Shown: positions 7,883 to 16,843, counted from the first letter of the stretch. The stretch: DNA of 64,000 nucleotides from AP-15 sp963789025 (GCA_963789025.1 CAWBIT010000009.1:90978-154977), one strand, 5' to 3'. Translations and numbers: made by a program. Notes: generated by a model not told the origin, from the letters alone.

Positions 7883-9358
7883 ATGAGCGAAAGTGATTTT
7901 GCCTTCACCGGTCGTGCCGCGGCAGCCGGAAGACCGCGATTGGCAAACTCGATATTCCCCCGAGCAAACGCGGCGAACAGGCGTTTGGTGGTTGTTTCCA
8001 ATCGTGTAACGCCGAACGCCGCCGCAAAACCCGACTCGGGCGGACTGGCCGTCGCGATACGGGCTGCTCTGCAGCATAGCGGTGGCATCTGGTTCGGTTG
8101 GAGCGGCGAGGTTCAGGACACGGTCCGGACCGAGCCCGGTATCGCCGCCGATGGGGAAATAACCTTAGCGACCGTCGATCTTTCGCGGCAGGATTTCGAC
8201 GAATACTATATTGGCTATGCCAACCGCGTTCTCTGGCCTTTGTTCCATTTTCGCAGCTCACTTGTCCAGTTCTCACGAGGTAATCTCTCCGGCTATTTGC
8301 GCGTCAACCGGATGTTTGCGCGCGCCCTGGCGCCGATGCTGTTGCCGCAGGATCTCGTCTGGGTTCACGACTATCATCTGATCCCGCTTGCCGAAGAGCT
8401 GCGCAAGCTGGACCGGACCGAGCCTATCGGCTTCTTTCTGCATACGCCCTTTCCTGCCGCCGAGCTGCTGCGGGTGCTGCCGAACCATCAGTCGTTGATG
8501 CGATCACTGTGCGCTTACGATCTGGTCGGCTTCCAAACCCAATCGGACTTAGACGGTTTCAGAGATTATCTGCTGCGCTGGGCCGGTGGAGAGGAACTGG
8601 GGGATGGCGTCCTGCGCGCCTTCGGGCGCGTCGTGCGCGCGCAGGTCTTCCCGATCGGCATTGACGTCGCGACTGTTTCAGCGCAGGCCGCGGCCGCCGA
8701 CGGCAGCCGGCACATGCGGCGCCTGCGCCAAAGCGTTGGGGACCGGGCCTTGATGATCGGCGTTGACCGGCTCGATTACTCGAAAGGCCTCGAAGCTCGC
8801 TTTCAGGCTTATTCGCACCTCATCGAGACCTATCGCGAGACGCGCGGCCGAACTGTGCTCATACAAATCGCGCCGCCGTCGCGCTCCGAGGTCCCGGAGT
8901 ATCGAGATATACGCAGGAACCTCGCAGCGGCCGCCGGCCAAATAAACAGCCGCTACGGCGAATTCGACTGGACACCGCTGCGGTACATCAACAAGAGCTT
9001 CAGCCACCCGATCTTGACCGGGTTCTTCCGGGTGAGCCGGATTGGCCTGGTCACGCCGCTGCGCGACGGCATGAACCTGGTAGCCAAGGAATATGTCGCA
9101 TCGCAATCTCCCGACGATCCCGGAGTGCTGATATTGTCGTGCTTTGCCGGTGCGGCGCGTGAACTCGGCGAGGCGGTGATCGTCAATCCGTTCGATGTCG
9201 AAGGAATGGCCGAGGCCATCCTGCAGGGACTCGACATGCCGCTCGGCGAGCGCAAGGAGCGCTGGAGCGCGATGATAAAGGTCCTCGAACGCAACGACAT
9301 AACTGCGTGGCGCGAGAGGTTTGTGCGCGCCCTGACGGCGACTGCCCGGGGATGGTGA
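7883..9358 (+). CDS. otsA: Trehalose-6-phosphate synthase (GT20)
   Basis: 491 residues, GT-B fold. Family blocks: LVVVSNRVTPN at the N-terminus, VWVHDYHLIPLAEELR, GFFLHTPFPAAELLRVLP, DRLDYSKGLEAR, and TPLRDGMNLVAKEY. It transfers glucose from UDP-glucose to glucose-6-phosphate. A GAGGCGGA ribosome site precedes the ATG. The N-terminus carries about 30 extra residues before the first strand. Its stop overlaps the glk start (ATGGTGA), so the two are translationally coupled. Confidence 0.95.
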   Translation: MSESDFAFTGRAAAAGRPRLANSIFPRANAANRRLVVVSNRVTPNAAAKPDSGGLAVAIRAALQHSGGIWFGWSGEVQDTVRTEPGIAADGEITLATVDLSRQDFDEYYIGYANRVLWPLFHFRSSLVQFSRGNLSGYLRVNRMFARALAPMLLPQDLVWVHDYHLIPLAEELRKLDRTEPIGFFLHTPFPAAELLRVLPNHQSLMRSLCAYDLVGFQTQSDLDGFRDYLLRWAGGEELGDGVLRAFGRVVRAQVFPIGIDVATVSAQAAAADGSRHMRRLRQSVGDRALMIGVDRLDYSKGLEARFQAYSHLIETYRETRGRTVLIQIAPPSRSEVPEYRDIRRNLAAAAGQINSRYGEFDWTPLRYINKSFSHPILTGFFRVSRIGLVTPLRDGMNLVAKEYVASQSPDDPGVLILSCFAGAARELGEAVIVNPFDVEGMAEAILQGLDMPLGERKERWSAMIKVLERNDITAWRERFVRALTATARGW

Positions 9359-10323
9359 ATTCCGCGCCGAGCGCGCCCGAGACCTGGCTGGTCGGCGACA
9401 TCGGCGCCACCCATGCCCGCTTCGGCCTGGTCTCGCCGGAGGCAAAGCTGCTGCACTCACGCACGCTCGCCGACGAAGACTATCCGACGATAGATGATGC
9501 GCTCGCCGCCTTTCTCGCCGAGCGCGGGCCGTTACCGATGCCGCGGCAGGGGGCGATCGCGATCGCCTCGGCGATCACCGGCGACCGGGTCGCGATGACC
9601 AACCACCCCTGGAGCTTCTCGGTCCAGGAATTGAAGGTCCGGTTCGCCTTCGAGCGGTTCGAGGTCATCAACGATTTCACTGCCCTGGCGCTGGCCCTCC
9701 CACATCTTGCCCCGAAGGACCGGCAGGCGGTCGGCGGCGGCGCTGCGGTCGGTGGCGCGCCGCTCGGCGTGCTCGGCCCGGGATCAGGGCTGGGCGTCTC
9801 CGGACTGGTGCCGTCGGGCAAAGGCTGGATCGCGCTGACTGGCGAAGGCGGGCATGCGACGATGGCGCCGGCCAGCGATCGCGAGAGCGCCGTCCTCGAT
9901 CGTATGCGCCGACACTTTGATCACGTCTCGGCCGAACGAGCCTTGTCCGGCCCCGGGCTCGTCAACCTCTACAACACTCTGGCGGTCATCGATGGCGTTC
10001 CTGCGAAGGGCTACACGGCGGCCCAGATCACCGATTTGGCGATCCGCGCCGAGGACCCTCTCTGCGTCGAGACGACGACAATGTTCTGCGCGATGCTCGG
10101 GACGATGGCGGGCAACCTGGCGCTGACGCTCGGGGCGCGCGGCGGCGTCTATATCGGCGGCGGGATCGTCCCCAAGCTCGGCCAGACATTCCTCAATTCG
10201 CCCTTTCGCGAACAATTCGAGGCGAAAGGCCGCTTGCGAGATTATCTCGAGCCGATCCCGACCTTTGTGGTGACCCATCCGCTGCCCGCATTTCTCGGCT
10301 GCGCCGCACTGCTCGCCCAATAA
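9352..10323 (+). CDS. glk: Glucokinase
   Basis: Phosphorylates glucose with ATP. Motifs: GDIGATHARFGL (phosphate loop), LGPGSGLGVSGL and GEGGHATMAP, as in the E. coli Glk type. The start is the ATG at 9352, overlapping the otsA stop by 7 bases; an upstream in-frame GTG lies inside otsA and is not needed. 323 residues, normal length. Its place behind otsBA suggests it supplies glucose-6-phosphate to OtsA. It converges on the SMR gene with only 4 bases between. Confidence 0.93.
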   Translation: MVNSAPSAPETWLVGDIGATHARFGLVSPEAKLLHSRTLADEDYPTIDDALAAFLAERGPLPMPRQGAIAIASAITGDRVAMTNHPWSFSVQELKVRFAFERFEVINDFTALALALPHLAPKDRQAVGGGAAVGGAPLGVLGPGSGLGVSGLVPSGKGWIALTGEGGHATMAPASDRESAVLDRMRRHFDHVSAERALSGPGLVNLYNTLAVIDGVPAKGYTAAQITDLAIRAEDPLCVETTTMFCAMLGTMAGNLALTLGARGGVYIGGGIVPKLGQTFLNSPFREQFEAKGRLRDYLEPIPTFVVTHPLPAFLGCAALLAQ

Positions 10324-10327
10324 CCGA

Positions 10328-10651
10328 TTACGAAGCGCGCTCGGCGAGGTGGAGCCCGGCCACCCCGAGCACGATCAGGCCCAGACAAAACAGCTTCCAG
10401 CCCCCGGCACTCTCGCCGAACCAAACAATGCCGATAGCCGCCACGACCGCCGTGCCGACGCCAGACCACACGGCATAGGCGATCGACAGCTCGATGCCCC
10501 GCAGCGCCAGGGCCAACAGTGCAAAGCTCGCTACGTAGCAAAGGACGACCGCGCCCGACGGGCCGATGCGGGTGAACCCGTCGGACAGCTTGAGCGAGGT
10601 CGTTCCGCAGATCTCCAAAATGATCGCCGCGGCAAGAAAGACGCCACTCAT
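10328..10651 (-). CDS. Small multidrug resistance (SMR) exporter, EmrE/Qac type
   Basis: 107 residues, four membrane segments. The key membrane glutamate is in IILEICGTTSLKLSDGFT, and IAYAVWSGVGTAVVA matches the EmrE-type fourth block. This points to a proton-coupled exporter of cationic lipophilic compounds, rather than a SugE/guanidinium type. The ATG overlaps the stop of the upstream CoA-transferase gene (ATGA), so the two are coupled, an unusual partnership. Confidence 0.85.
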   Translation of the reverse strand: MSGVFLAAAIILEICGTTSLKLSDGFTRIGPSGAVVLCYVASFALLALALRGIELSIAYAVWSGVGTAVVAAIGIVWFGESAGGWKLFCLGLIVLGVAGLHLAERAS

Positions 10652-11769
10652 TGCGCAAACTCGGCGCGCACCGCCGCGGTGTGCTCGCCGAGCGCCGGCA
10701 CCCGGCCGGGGAGCCGCTCTTGCTCGAATATCGCCGAGGCCGGGGGCAGCCGAACCGGGCCTTGCGGGGTCTCGACCGTAATCCGCCGGAGATGCGGATG
10801 ATGGGAAAAATCCTCGACCGTGTTGAAATTGCCGAAGGCAATTTCCGCGGATTTCAGCCGCTCGGCGAGCGCGCCGCGCGAATGACGGGCGAACTCTGAG
10901 GCGACCCGCGCGTCGACCTCGGCGCGGTGCGCGACCCGCCGGTTGTTGTCGCTGAAGCGCGGGTCCTCGGCGAGGGCCGCATCGCCGAGGATTTCGGCGC
11001 AAAAACGTTGCCATTCCCGCTCGTTCTGGATGGCGATCAGGATCTCCTTGCCATCGCCGGTCGCAAACAGGCCGTAGGGCGCGACCGACGGGTGGGCAAG
11101 CCCCATCCGCTCCGGCGCGCGGCCGCTATAATCGAAATGGATCAGCGGCACCGCCATCCATTCTGCCGTCGCGTCGAATAAGGATACTCGGACCAGCGCC
11201 CCCTCCCCGGTCCGCTGGCGGGCAATCAAGGCTTCGAGGATTGCGGCGTATGCGTTGAGCCCGGCCGCGATGTCGGTCACCGAAGCGCCGACCCGGCCCG
11301 GCGCCTCTTCCGGCCCCGTCAGCGAGGCGAGGCCGGTTTCCGCCTGGATCAGCATGTCGTACGACTTCATGTCACGGTAGGGGCCGCTTTCGCCGTAGCC
11401 CGAAATCGAGCAGATGACGAGCCCCGGATGATGCCGCCGCAGCTCTTCAAGGTCGAAGCCCGCGCGGGCCATGGCGCCCGGCATCAAATTCTGCACGAGC
11501 ACATCGGCGCGGGAGATCAGCCGCGCGAGTAGGTCATGGTCGTCCGGGTTCTTGATGTCGAGAACGACCAATTCCTTGCCGCGGTTGAGCCATACGAAAT
11601 AGCTGCTCTGGCCGTGCGCGGCGCGGTCGTAGCCGCGCGCAAAATCTCCTTCCGGCCGCTCGATCTTGATGACCCGGGCGCCGGCATCGGCAAGGCGGCA
11701 GGTGCACAGCGGTGCGGCGACCGCCTGCTCGACCGACACCACCAGCATTCCTTCGAGCGGCCGACCCAT
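10648..11769 (-). CDS. CaiB/BaiF (family III) CoA-transferase
   Basis: 373 residues from the ATG at 11769, which has an excellent GGGAGGAGAAA ribosome site; the frame is open further upstream but that part is not coding. It begins MGRPLEGMLVVSVEQAVAAP, with GARVIKIERPEGDFAR, FVWLNRGKELVVLDIK, SISGYGESGPYRDMKSYD and DIAAGLNAYAAILEAL, all typical of the family. The catalytic Asp lies in the SYDMLIQAETG block. It moves CoA between carboxylic acids; substrate unknown. Divergent from the SdhAF4 gene. Confidence 0.88.
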   Translation of the reverse strand: MGRPLEGMLVVSVEQAVAAPLCTCRLADAGARVIKIERPEGDFARGYDRAAHGQSSYFVWLNRGKELVVLDIKNPDDHDLLARLISRADVLVQNLMPGAMARAGFDLEELRRHHPGLVICSISGYGESGPYRDMKSYDMLIQAETGLASLTGPEEAPGRVGASVTDIAAGLNAYAAILEALIARQRTGEGALVRVSLFDATAEWMAVPLIHFDYSGRAPERMGLAHPSVAPYGLFATGDGKEILIAIQNEREWQRFCAEILGDAALAEDPRFSDNNRRVAHRAEVDARVASEFARHSRGALAERLKSAEIAFGNFNTVEDFSHHPHLRRITVETPQGPVRLPPASAIFEQERLPGRVPALGEHTAAVRAEFAQ

Positions 11770-11837
11770 TTTCTCCTCCCAAATCGCACGCACGAAGCGC
11801 CGGTTGAGGCTACGACATTTCCTCCCATATTCGGTAC

Positions 11838-11993
11838 ATGAAGGAAAAACCTCGCAATACTGCCGAGCCGCGTCCCGCCGCTCTCCCCGAAGCGGCTCAA
11901 CCGCAGCAGCCGCGCGAGATCGGCGGCCCGAAGGGGCCCGAGCCGACCCGCTACGGTGACTGGGAGTACAACGGGCGGTGCACCGATTTTTGA
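11838..11993 (+). CDS. DUF1674 / succinate dehydrogenase assembly factor 4
   Basis: A 51-residue protein, easily missed by length cut-offs. The C-terminus EIGGPKGPEPTRYGDWE...GRCTDF is the conserved signature of DUF1674, the SdhAF4 family that helps assemble the flavinylated succinate dehydrogenase subunit. The N-terminal half is Pro/Ala-rich and variable, as in homologues. The start is the ATG at 11838. Divergent from the CoA-transferase. Confidence 0.85.
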   Translation: MKEKPRNTAEPRPAALPEAAQPQQPREIGGPKGPEPTRYGDWEYNGRCTDF

Positions 11994-12189
11994 GGCGCTG
12001 ATTCGCGCTGCTTACTCGGCCCAGGGCCTGACGCCGCACCCGCCGCCCGGTACGCCGCCCGAGCCGCCGCCCGACCCTGACCAGCCGCCGCCTATTATCG
12101 AGCCGCCCGACCCGGTCCCGGTGCCGCCGGTCGAACCCCCACCGCCGCCCGTGCGCGATCCACCGGTGGGCAGTGGGGCGCGGGCATAG
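11956..12189 (+). CDS. Possible proline-rich small protein
   Basis: The frame is open for 77 codons and is extremely rich in proline with acidic residues (TPPEPPPDPDQPPP, EPPDPVPVPPVEP). It overlaps the end of the SdhAF4 gene in another frame. Similar short proline-rich proteins exist in alphaproteobacteria, but low complexity in GC-rich DNA also produces such frames by chance. The true start may be later, near 12000. No ribosome site stands out. Confidence 0.3.
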   Translation: MTGSTTGGAPIFEALIRAAYSAQGLTPHPPPGTPPEPPPDPDQPPPIIEPPDPVPVPPVEPPPPPVRDPPVGSGARA

Positions 12190-12247
12190 CTTGGCACGCG
12201 CGCTCGATCGGCCGTAGAATTGCGGGCACGAGGATGGGGATAATTCG

Positions 12248-13048
12248 ATGGATTTAGGGTCTTCGCGGGCTGTCGAAGCCGGTAGGCGGGAGCGGATGCG
12301 GATCCGCTCTCGGGACTTCTCGGGGTCCACGGCCGGACTGGCGGCGGGCAACGTGCAGGCGAACCTCGTCATTCTACCGCAAGCGCTGGCCCACGACTTC
12401 CTGCGCTTCGCTCAGGCTAACCCGAAACCCTGTCCGGTGCTCGCAGTGTCCGAGCCCGGCGACCCACGCCTGCCGAGCTTGGGCGAGGATCTCGACATCC
12501 GCACCGATCTGCCGCGTTACCGCGTTTGGCGCCGCGGCGAACTGATCGAAGAGCCGCCGGAGGTTTCGCATGTGTGGCGCGACGATCTGGTCAGCTTTGC
12601 ACTCGGCTGCTCGTTTTCATTCGAGCATGCCCTCGTCGAGGACGGGATCGAACTGCGCCACATGACCTGCGGCTCGAATGTGCCGATGTACCGGACCAAT
12701 ATCCAATGCCGGCCGGCGGGACGGTTCGCCGGTCCGCTCGTCGTCTCGATGCGGCCCCTGAAACCGAGCGATGCAATTCGCGCGATCCAGATCACGTCGC
12801 GCTTTCCCTCGGTGCATGGCGCACCGGTTCATATCGGCTTGCCGGCAGCGATCGGCATCGCCGATCTGGCCAAACCCGATTATGGCGACGCCGTGCCGGT
12901 GGAAAACGACGAACTGCCGGTGTTCTGGGCTTGCGGCGTCACTCCGCAAGCAGTCATCGCCCAGGTCAAGCCGGAGTTCTGCATCACGCACGCGCCGGGG
13001 TCGATGCTGATCACCGACCTGGTCAACTCGAAATTGGCGAGTCTATAG
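12248..13048 (+). CDS. DUF1445 putative hydro-lyase (UPF0317, D-glutamate cyclase-like)
   Basis: 266 residues. Family blocks: GSTAGLAAGNVQANLVILP, DFLRFAQANPKPCPVL, DLPRYRVWRRGE, FALGCSFSFEHALVEDGI, VPMYRTNIQCRPAG and FWACGVTPQAV, ending ITHAPGSMLITDL. The family is related to one domain of mammalian D-glutamate cyclase, and in Bacillus subtilis a member (ycsI) sits with 5-oxoprolinase genes. It is first in a same-strand run with DUF4392, murL and murD2. Inferred role: 5-oxoproline or D-glutamate conversion, unproven. Confidence 0.85.
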   Translation: MDLGSSRAVEAGRRERMRIRSRDFSGSTAGLAAGNVQANLVILPQALAHDFLRFAQANPKPCPVLAVSEPGDPRLPSLGEDLDIRTDLPRYRVWRRGELIEEPPEVSHVWRDDLVSFALGCSFSFEHALVEDGIELRHMTCGSNVPMYRTNIQCRPAGRFAGPLVVSMRPLKPSDAIRAIQITSRFPSVHGAPVHIGLPAAIGIADLAKPDYGDAVPVENDELPVFWACGVTPQAVIAQVKPEFCITHAPGSMLITDLVNSKLASL

Positions 13049-13090
13049 GCTCCATGTCGGCCCCGAGTGCAGGCATGCGTCCGGTCGCAA

Positions 13091-13127
13091 CGCCCCTCTC
13101 CCCCGCAAACGGGCGGAGAGGGAGAGG
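13091..13127. repeat. C/G-tract palindrome of the dispersed repeat family
   Basis: An imperfect inverted repeat (CGCCCCTCTCCC ... GGAGAGGGAGAG) ends right at the ATG of the DUF4392 gene. It resembles the repeats at 993-1090 and 23242-23330. In this place its GGAGAGG strand also serves as the ribosome site, so the element may affect translation of the downstream gene. Confidence 0.55.
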
Positions 13128-14063
13128 ATGGCGACGGATGACCTTGCAATAGCGATGGCAGACCGGACGTCTACGCATTCGCTGGTCGATCAGATCGAAG
13201 AGCTGATCCACGTCGATGTCGGGCGCCATGTCACCGCCCTATTCGAAGCTGCCAGGGAAGGCTTGTGGAGCGCCGCCTCGGCTCTGGCAGCGGCGCCTTC
13301 CGCCAGGATCGGATTGATCACCGGCTTTTACGTTCCGCTAGGCTCGCCGCCTGCGGCTGAGACCGACGGGCCAGTCGGCGCGGCATTGCTCGCCAAAGGA
13401 CTTGCAGACGTCGGTATCCCCTGCCGGCTCGCCACCGATGAGCCGTGCCGCAACGCCTGCGCCGCTGCATTGGCGGGGGCAGGAGCGGCCGGCGTGCCGG
13501 TCGATGCGACCGACGTCGCCGCGACGACGGCGACCTGGCGCCGCGCCGGAATCACTCATGCGATCTCGATCGAGCGTTGCGGGCGCAGCGCCGACGGCGC
13601 TCCGCGCAACATGAGAGGGCTCGATATAAGCTCGTATACGGCGCCGCTCGACGAGCTCTTCACCGCCGGGCCGTGGGAGACGATCGCGATCGGGGATGGC
13701 GGCAACGAGATCGGCATGGGTTCGCTCCCCCGCGAGCTGGTCGCGCAACATGTCGATCATGGCGAGACGATCGCCTGCGTCACCCCGGCGCGGCATCTGA
13801 TCGTGGCCGGGGTCTCGAACTGGGGCGCCTATGGTCTTCTCGGTGCGCTCGCCGTGTTGCGTCCGGATTGGTGCGAGCGGCTGCTCGCCTGTCTTGACGA
13901 CAAGCTCGATCAAGCGGTGCTCGAAGCGACCCTCAATAACGGGCCGGCGGTCGATGGCGTCTCGCGCGTGCGCACCATGACCGTCGACAATCTCGACATG
14001 GCGGTACACCACTGCAAGTTGCGGGAGATCCGCGCGCTAGTTCAGGCCGGGCATGGTCTATAA
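13128..14063 (+). CDS. DUF4392 protein (D-glutamate cyclase C-terminal domain type)
   Basis: 311 residues. Diagnostic blocks: IGLITGFYVP near residue 65, ETDGPVGAALLAKGL, HAISIERCGRSADG, NMRGLDIS, and IAIGDGGNEIGMG, which is the DUF4392 signature found in the C-terminal half of D-glutamate cyclase (human DGLUCY). That enzyme turns D-glutamate into 5-oxo-D-proline. Here the DUF1445-like and DUF4392 parts are separate neighbouring genes. The 3' end overlaps murL by 11 bases, implying coupled translation. Activity is inferred from family only. Confidence 0.85.
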   Translation: MATDDLAIAMADRTSTHSLVDQIEELIHVDVGRHVTALFEAAREGLWSAASALAAAPSARIGLITGFYVPLGSPPAAETDGPVGAALLAKGLADVGIPCRLATDEPCRNACAAALAGAGAAGVPVDATDVAATTATWRRAGITHAISIERCGRSADGAPRNMRGLDISSYTAPLDELFTAGPWETIAIGDGGNEIGMGSLPRELVAQHVDHGETIACVTPARHLIVAGVSNWGAYGLLGALAVLRPDWCERLLACLDDKLDQAVLEATLNNGPAVDGVSRVRTMTVDNLDMAVHHCKLREIRALVQAGHGL

Positions 14064-15384
14064 CGAGTTCGTCTTTGAAGACTACCGCTACGACCCGGCG
14101 CGATCGACCCTGTCGCTCTGCTACACCTACAATGGCGGGCTGCGGTTCGAAGAGCAGCTGATTTTTGATTTTGTTCCACCGCAGCTTTCGTCGGCGGCCA
14201 GAGAAGTCCTCGACCGGCTTTTCCGGCTGATCCTGTTGCTTTCGGGGGTCAGCTACTACAAGGCTTTCATACCAAGGGTACTGACATGCCGAGCCTTCGA
14301 ACTGGATGAAAGGACCGCAGAATTTCTCCAGAGATTCTACGAAAGAGGCTTGGCCGAATTTGCATTCAGAAATGACGTCTCGCTGCACGGTCATTTTCGC
14401 GTTCAGTCGAGTTCGGCGCCGGCAACCGCACCGATAACTGTCGATTTTCCGAGGAGGACATGCGTACCGGTCGGCGGCGGCAAGGATTCGATCGTCACGA
14501 TCGAGTGCCTCAGGCAGGGCGGCGACCCGCTGATGCTCTTCTCGCTGGGTGACGCCGAACCGATCGCAGCCTGCATCGCAGCCGCAAAGCTGTCCTTCAT
14601 CAGGGTTCATCGCCGGCTGGACGCCAGCCTCTTGAAGCTCAATGCGGCGGGCGCGCTGAACGGGCATGTTCCAATTAGCGGTATCCTCAGTGCCATCGCC
14701 CTGGCCTCTGCCGTGATGTCCGGCTGCGATGCGGTCGCGATGTCGAACGAGCATTCCGCCAGCGCGCCAAACCTCAGCATCGATGGCGTCGAGGTCAATC
14801 ATCAATACAGCAAGTCCTTAGAGTTTGAGCGGGATCTCGCCCGATATGTCGAACGTTTTATTTCACCGAGCATCAGCTACTTTTCTTTCTTGCGGCCATT
14901 GTCGGAGATCGAGATTGCCCGGAAGTTCTCGCAATACCGGGAATATTTTGGCGTCTTCCGAAGCTGCAACACGGCATTCCGGCAAGCGCGCGAGGCGCGC
15001 GGGCGTCACTGGTGCTGCAATTGTCCGAAATGCCGTTTCGTTTTCCTGGCTCTTTCGCCTTTTGTCGCGAAGCCGGATCTGATCGAAATTTTCGGCGGCA
15101 ACCTGCTGGACGACGAGACCCAGCGCGACGGCTTTGCCGAATTGTGCGGCTTGCGCGCAATCAAGCCGTTTGAATGCGTCGGCGAAACGTCCGAAAGCGC
15201 CGGCGTGATATCTCACCTCGCAAATCATCCCGAATGGCGCGACGACAGGGTGGTGCGCCGGCTGAACGAGGAATTTCCTTCGTTGCGGCACAGAGGCCCG
15301 ACCGAATTTCGGGCGCTATTGGAGGTCAGGCACCCGCATCGGGTGCCGGCACCATATCTGGCAATGCTCGATGCGTGCGGCTGA
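14053..15384 (+). CDS. murL: UDP-MurNAc-L-Ala-L-Glu epimerase
   Basis: 443 residues. The central VPVGGGKDSIVTIECL is a PP-loop-like ATP site, and a cluster of cysteines follows (RGRHWCCNCPKCRFVF). This matches MurL, first shown in Xanthomonas, which uses ATP and Mg to invert the terminal L-Glu of UDP-MurNAc-L-Ala-L-Glu to D-Glu. The pairing with murD2, overlapped by 14 bases, strongly supports the call. The 5' end overlaps the DUF4392 gene by 11 bases. It replaces the need for a free D-Glu pool in wall synthesis. Confidence 0.88.
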   Translation: MVYNEFVFEDYRYDPARSTLSLCYTYNGGLRFEEQLIFDFVPPQLSSAAREVLDRLFRLILLLSGVSYYKAFIPRVLTCRAFELDERTAEFLQRFYERGLAEFAFRNDVSLHGHFRVQSSSAPATAPITVDFPRRTCVPVGGGKDSIVTIECLRQGGDPLMLFSLGDAEPIAACIAAAKLSFIRVHRRLDASLLKLNAAGALNGHVPISGILSAIALASAVMSGCDAVAMSNEHSASAPNLSIDGVEVNHQYSKSLEFERDLARYVERFISPSISYFSFLRPLSEIEIARKFSQYREYFGVFRSCNTAFRQAREARGRHWCCNCPKCRFVFLALSPFVAKPDLIEIFGGNLLDDETQRDGFAELCGLRAIKPFECVGETSESAGVISHLANHPEWRDDRVVRRLNEEFPSLRHRGPTEFRALLEVRHPHRVPAPYLAMLDACG

Positions 15385-16753
15385 CATCGGGACGCAGCGG
15401 GTCGCGATCTGGGGGCTCGGCCGCGAGGGCCGGGCGGCGATCGCTTTCCTGCGCCAACGCCATCCGACCCTGCCTCTGCTGGTGCTGGATGATATCGAAA
15501 ATGGGCACCGGCCGGACGGGCTCGGCGCCGGCATCGAATACGCCTTTGGGGCGGAACGGATCGCGGGTGCCCTCGCCAACATCGATGTCATCGTCAAATC
15601 CCCCGGCGTCAGCCTCTACCGGCGCGAAATCCAAGCCGCCCGGGCGGCGAGTACGCAGGTCACATCGCTGTTGAACCTGTGGTTTGCCGAACGGCTCGAT
15701 TTCACGACGATCTGTGTGACCGGGACCAAGGGGAAGAGCACGACGGCCTCGCTGATTGCGCACAGCTTGGCAAAGCTCGGCCGACGGGTGGCGCTGGTCG
15801 GGAATATCGGCGTCCCGATCACCGGGATCGACAGCGTGAGCGCCGATATCGCGGTGATCGAGGTCTCCAGCTATCAAGCTGCTGATTTTGACGGGCAATG
15901 CGATATCGCTGTGCTGACCTCGCTCTATCCCGAGCACATCGATTGGCATCTCTCGGTCGAGAACTATTATCGCGACAAGATCAACCTGCTGAACCACAGC
16001 CGCCGCCGTATCATTCACCGTGCCGCGGCCGAAATCGTCCAGCGGTTCGCCGACGGCTCGCCTCCGCGACAGGATTTTTTTGCTGACGAACACGGAATTC
16101 ACTGCTGCGGCTCCGAGGTATTGGACGGCGCAACGGTAATCGGGCGAGTGCGCAATCCCTATCTCGCGCGACCGCAGAACCGGTCCAATCTGTGTGCGGC
16201 GTTGGCCGTGGCGAAGGCGCTCGATCTCGATCCGGCGGCGGCCCTAGAGGCGGCCAGCGGGTTCCGCGGCTTGCCGCACCGCCAGCAGGAGCTGGGTGAG
16301 ATCGGAGGGGTGCTGTTCGTCGACGACAGCATCTCGACGATACCGGAATCGACTCTCGCAGCCCTGGCGGTCTATGCGGGGCGCGACATAACGGTCATCC
16401 TCGGCGGACACGATCGCGGCATCGACTACGGCAAGCTCGCCGAAAAGGCGGTCACAGGCGCCGCCAAAGCCGTCATTTGCCTCGGCGACAGTGGGGAGCG
16501 GATCTATTCAATTGCGCGGGCGGTCGCGACCCGTCGGGACGACGTCGCCTGCAAGATCCACCGTGCACAGTCGATGGGGGACGCCGTTGCGTACGCACGT
16601 CAAGTGACGCCCCCGGGGGGCGTTGTCCTGTTGTCGCCGGCAGCGCCGAGCTACGGGTATTATCGCGATTACATCGAGCGCGGGCGCGATTTCGCTGCCA
16701 AGGCCGGGCTAGCCGCGGCAGAGAATTCCAGCAGCTATTCGCATGCGGAATAG
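15371..16753 (+). CDS. murD2: UDP-MurNAc-L-alanine:L-glutamate ligase
   Basis: A Mur ligase of 460 residues. VAIWGLGREGRAAIAFL marks the N-terminal nucleotide-sugar domain, ICVTGTKGKSTTASLIAH is the ATP P-loop, SSYQAADF and YPEHIDWHLSVENYY are central-domain motifs, and NRSNLCAALAVAKAL and VILGGHDRGIDY lie in the C-terminal region. Like MurD it adds glutamate to UDP-MurNAc-L-Ala, but the overlap with murL identifies the MurD2 variant that takes L-glutamate. Cytoplasmic peptidoglycan precursor step. Confidence 0.88.
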   Translation: MRAADIGTQRVAIWGLGREGRAAIAFLRQRHPTLPLLVLDDIENGHRPDGLGAGIEYAFGAERIAGALANIDVIVKSPGVSLYRREIQAARAASTQVTSLLNLWFAERLDFTTICVTGTKGKSTTASLIAHSLAKLGRRVALVGNIGVPITGIDSVSADIAVIEVSSYQAADFDGQCDIAVLTSLYPEHIDWHLSVENYYRDKINLLNHSRRRIIHRAAAEIVQRFADGSPPRQDFFADEHGIHCCGSEVLDGATVIGRVRNPYLARPQNRSNLCAALAVAKALDLDPAAALEAASGFRGLPHRQQELGEIGGVLFVDDSISTIPESTLAALAVYAGRDITVILGGHDRGIDYGKLAEKAVTGAAKAVICLGDSGERIYSIARAVATRRDDVACKIHRAQSMGDAVAYARQVTPPGGVVLLSPAAPSYGYYRDYIERGRDFAAKAGLAAAENSSSYSHAE

Positions 16754-16843
16754 CTGTAATCGGCAGCGGGCGGGAACGTCCGGGAAGTGGCTTGCCTATC
16801 GTAACAGGAGAGAACGTGCGACGGCTGGCACAGAGGGACCGTC

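Noticed and set aside
10652..12372. Longer 574-residue CoA-transferase reading
   Set aside because: The extra N-terminus is non-coding in character and a strong ribosome site sits at the internal ATG at 11769.
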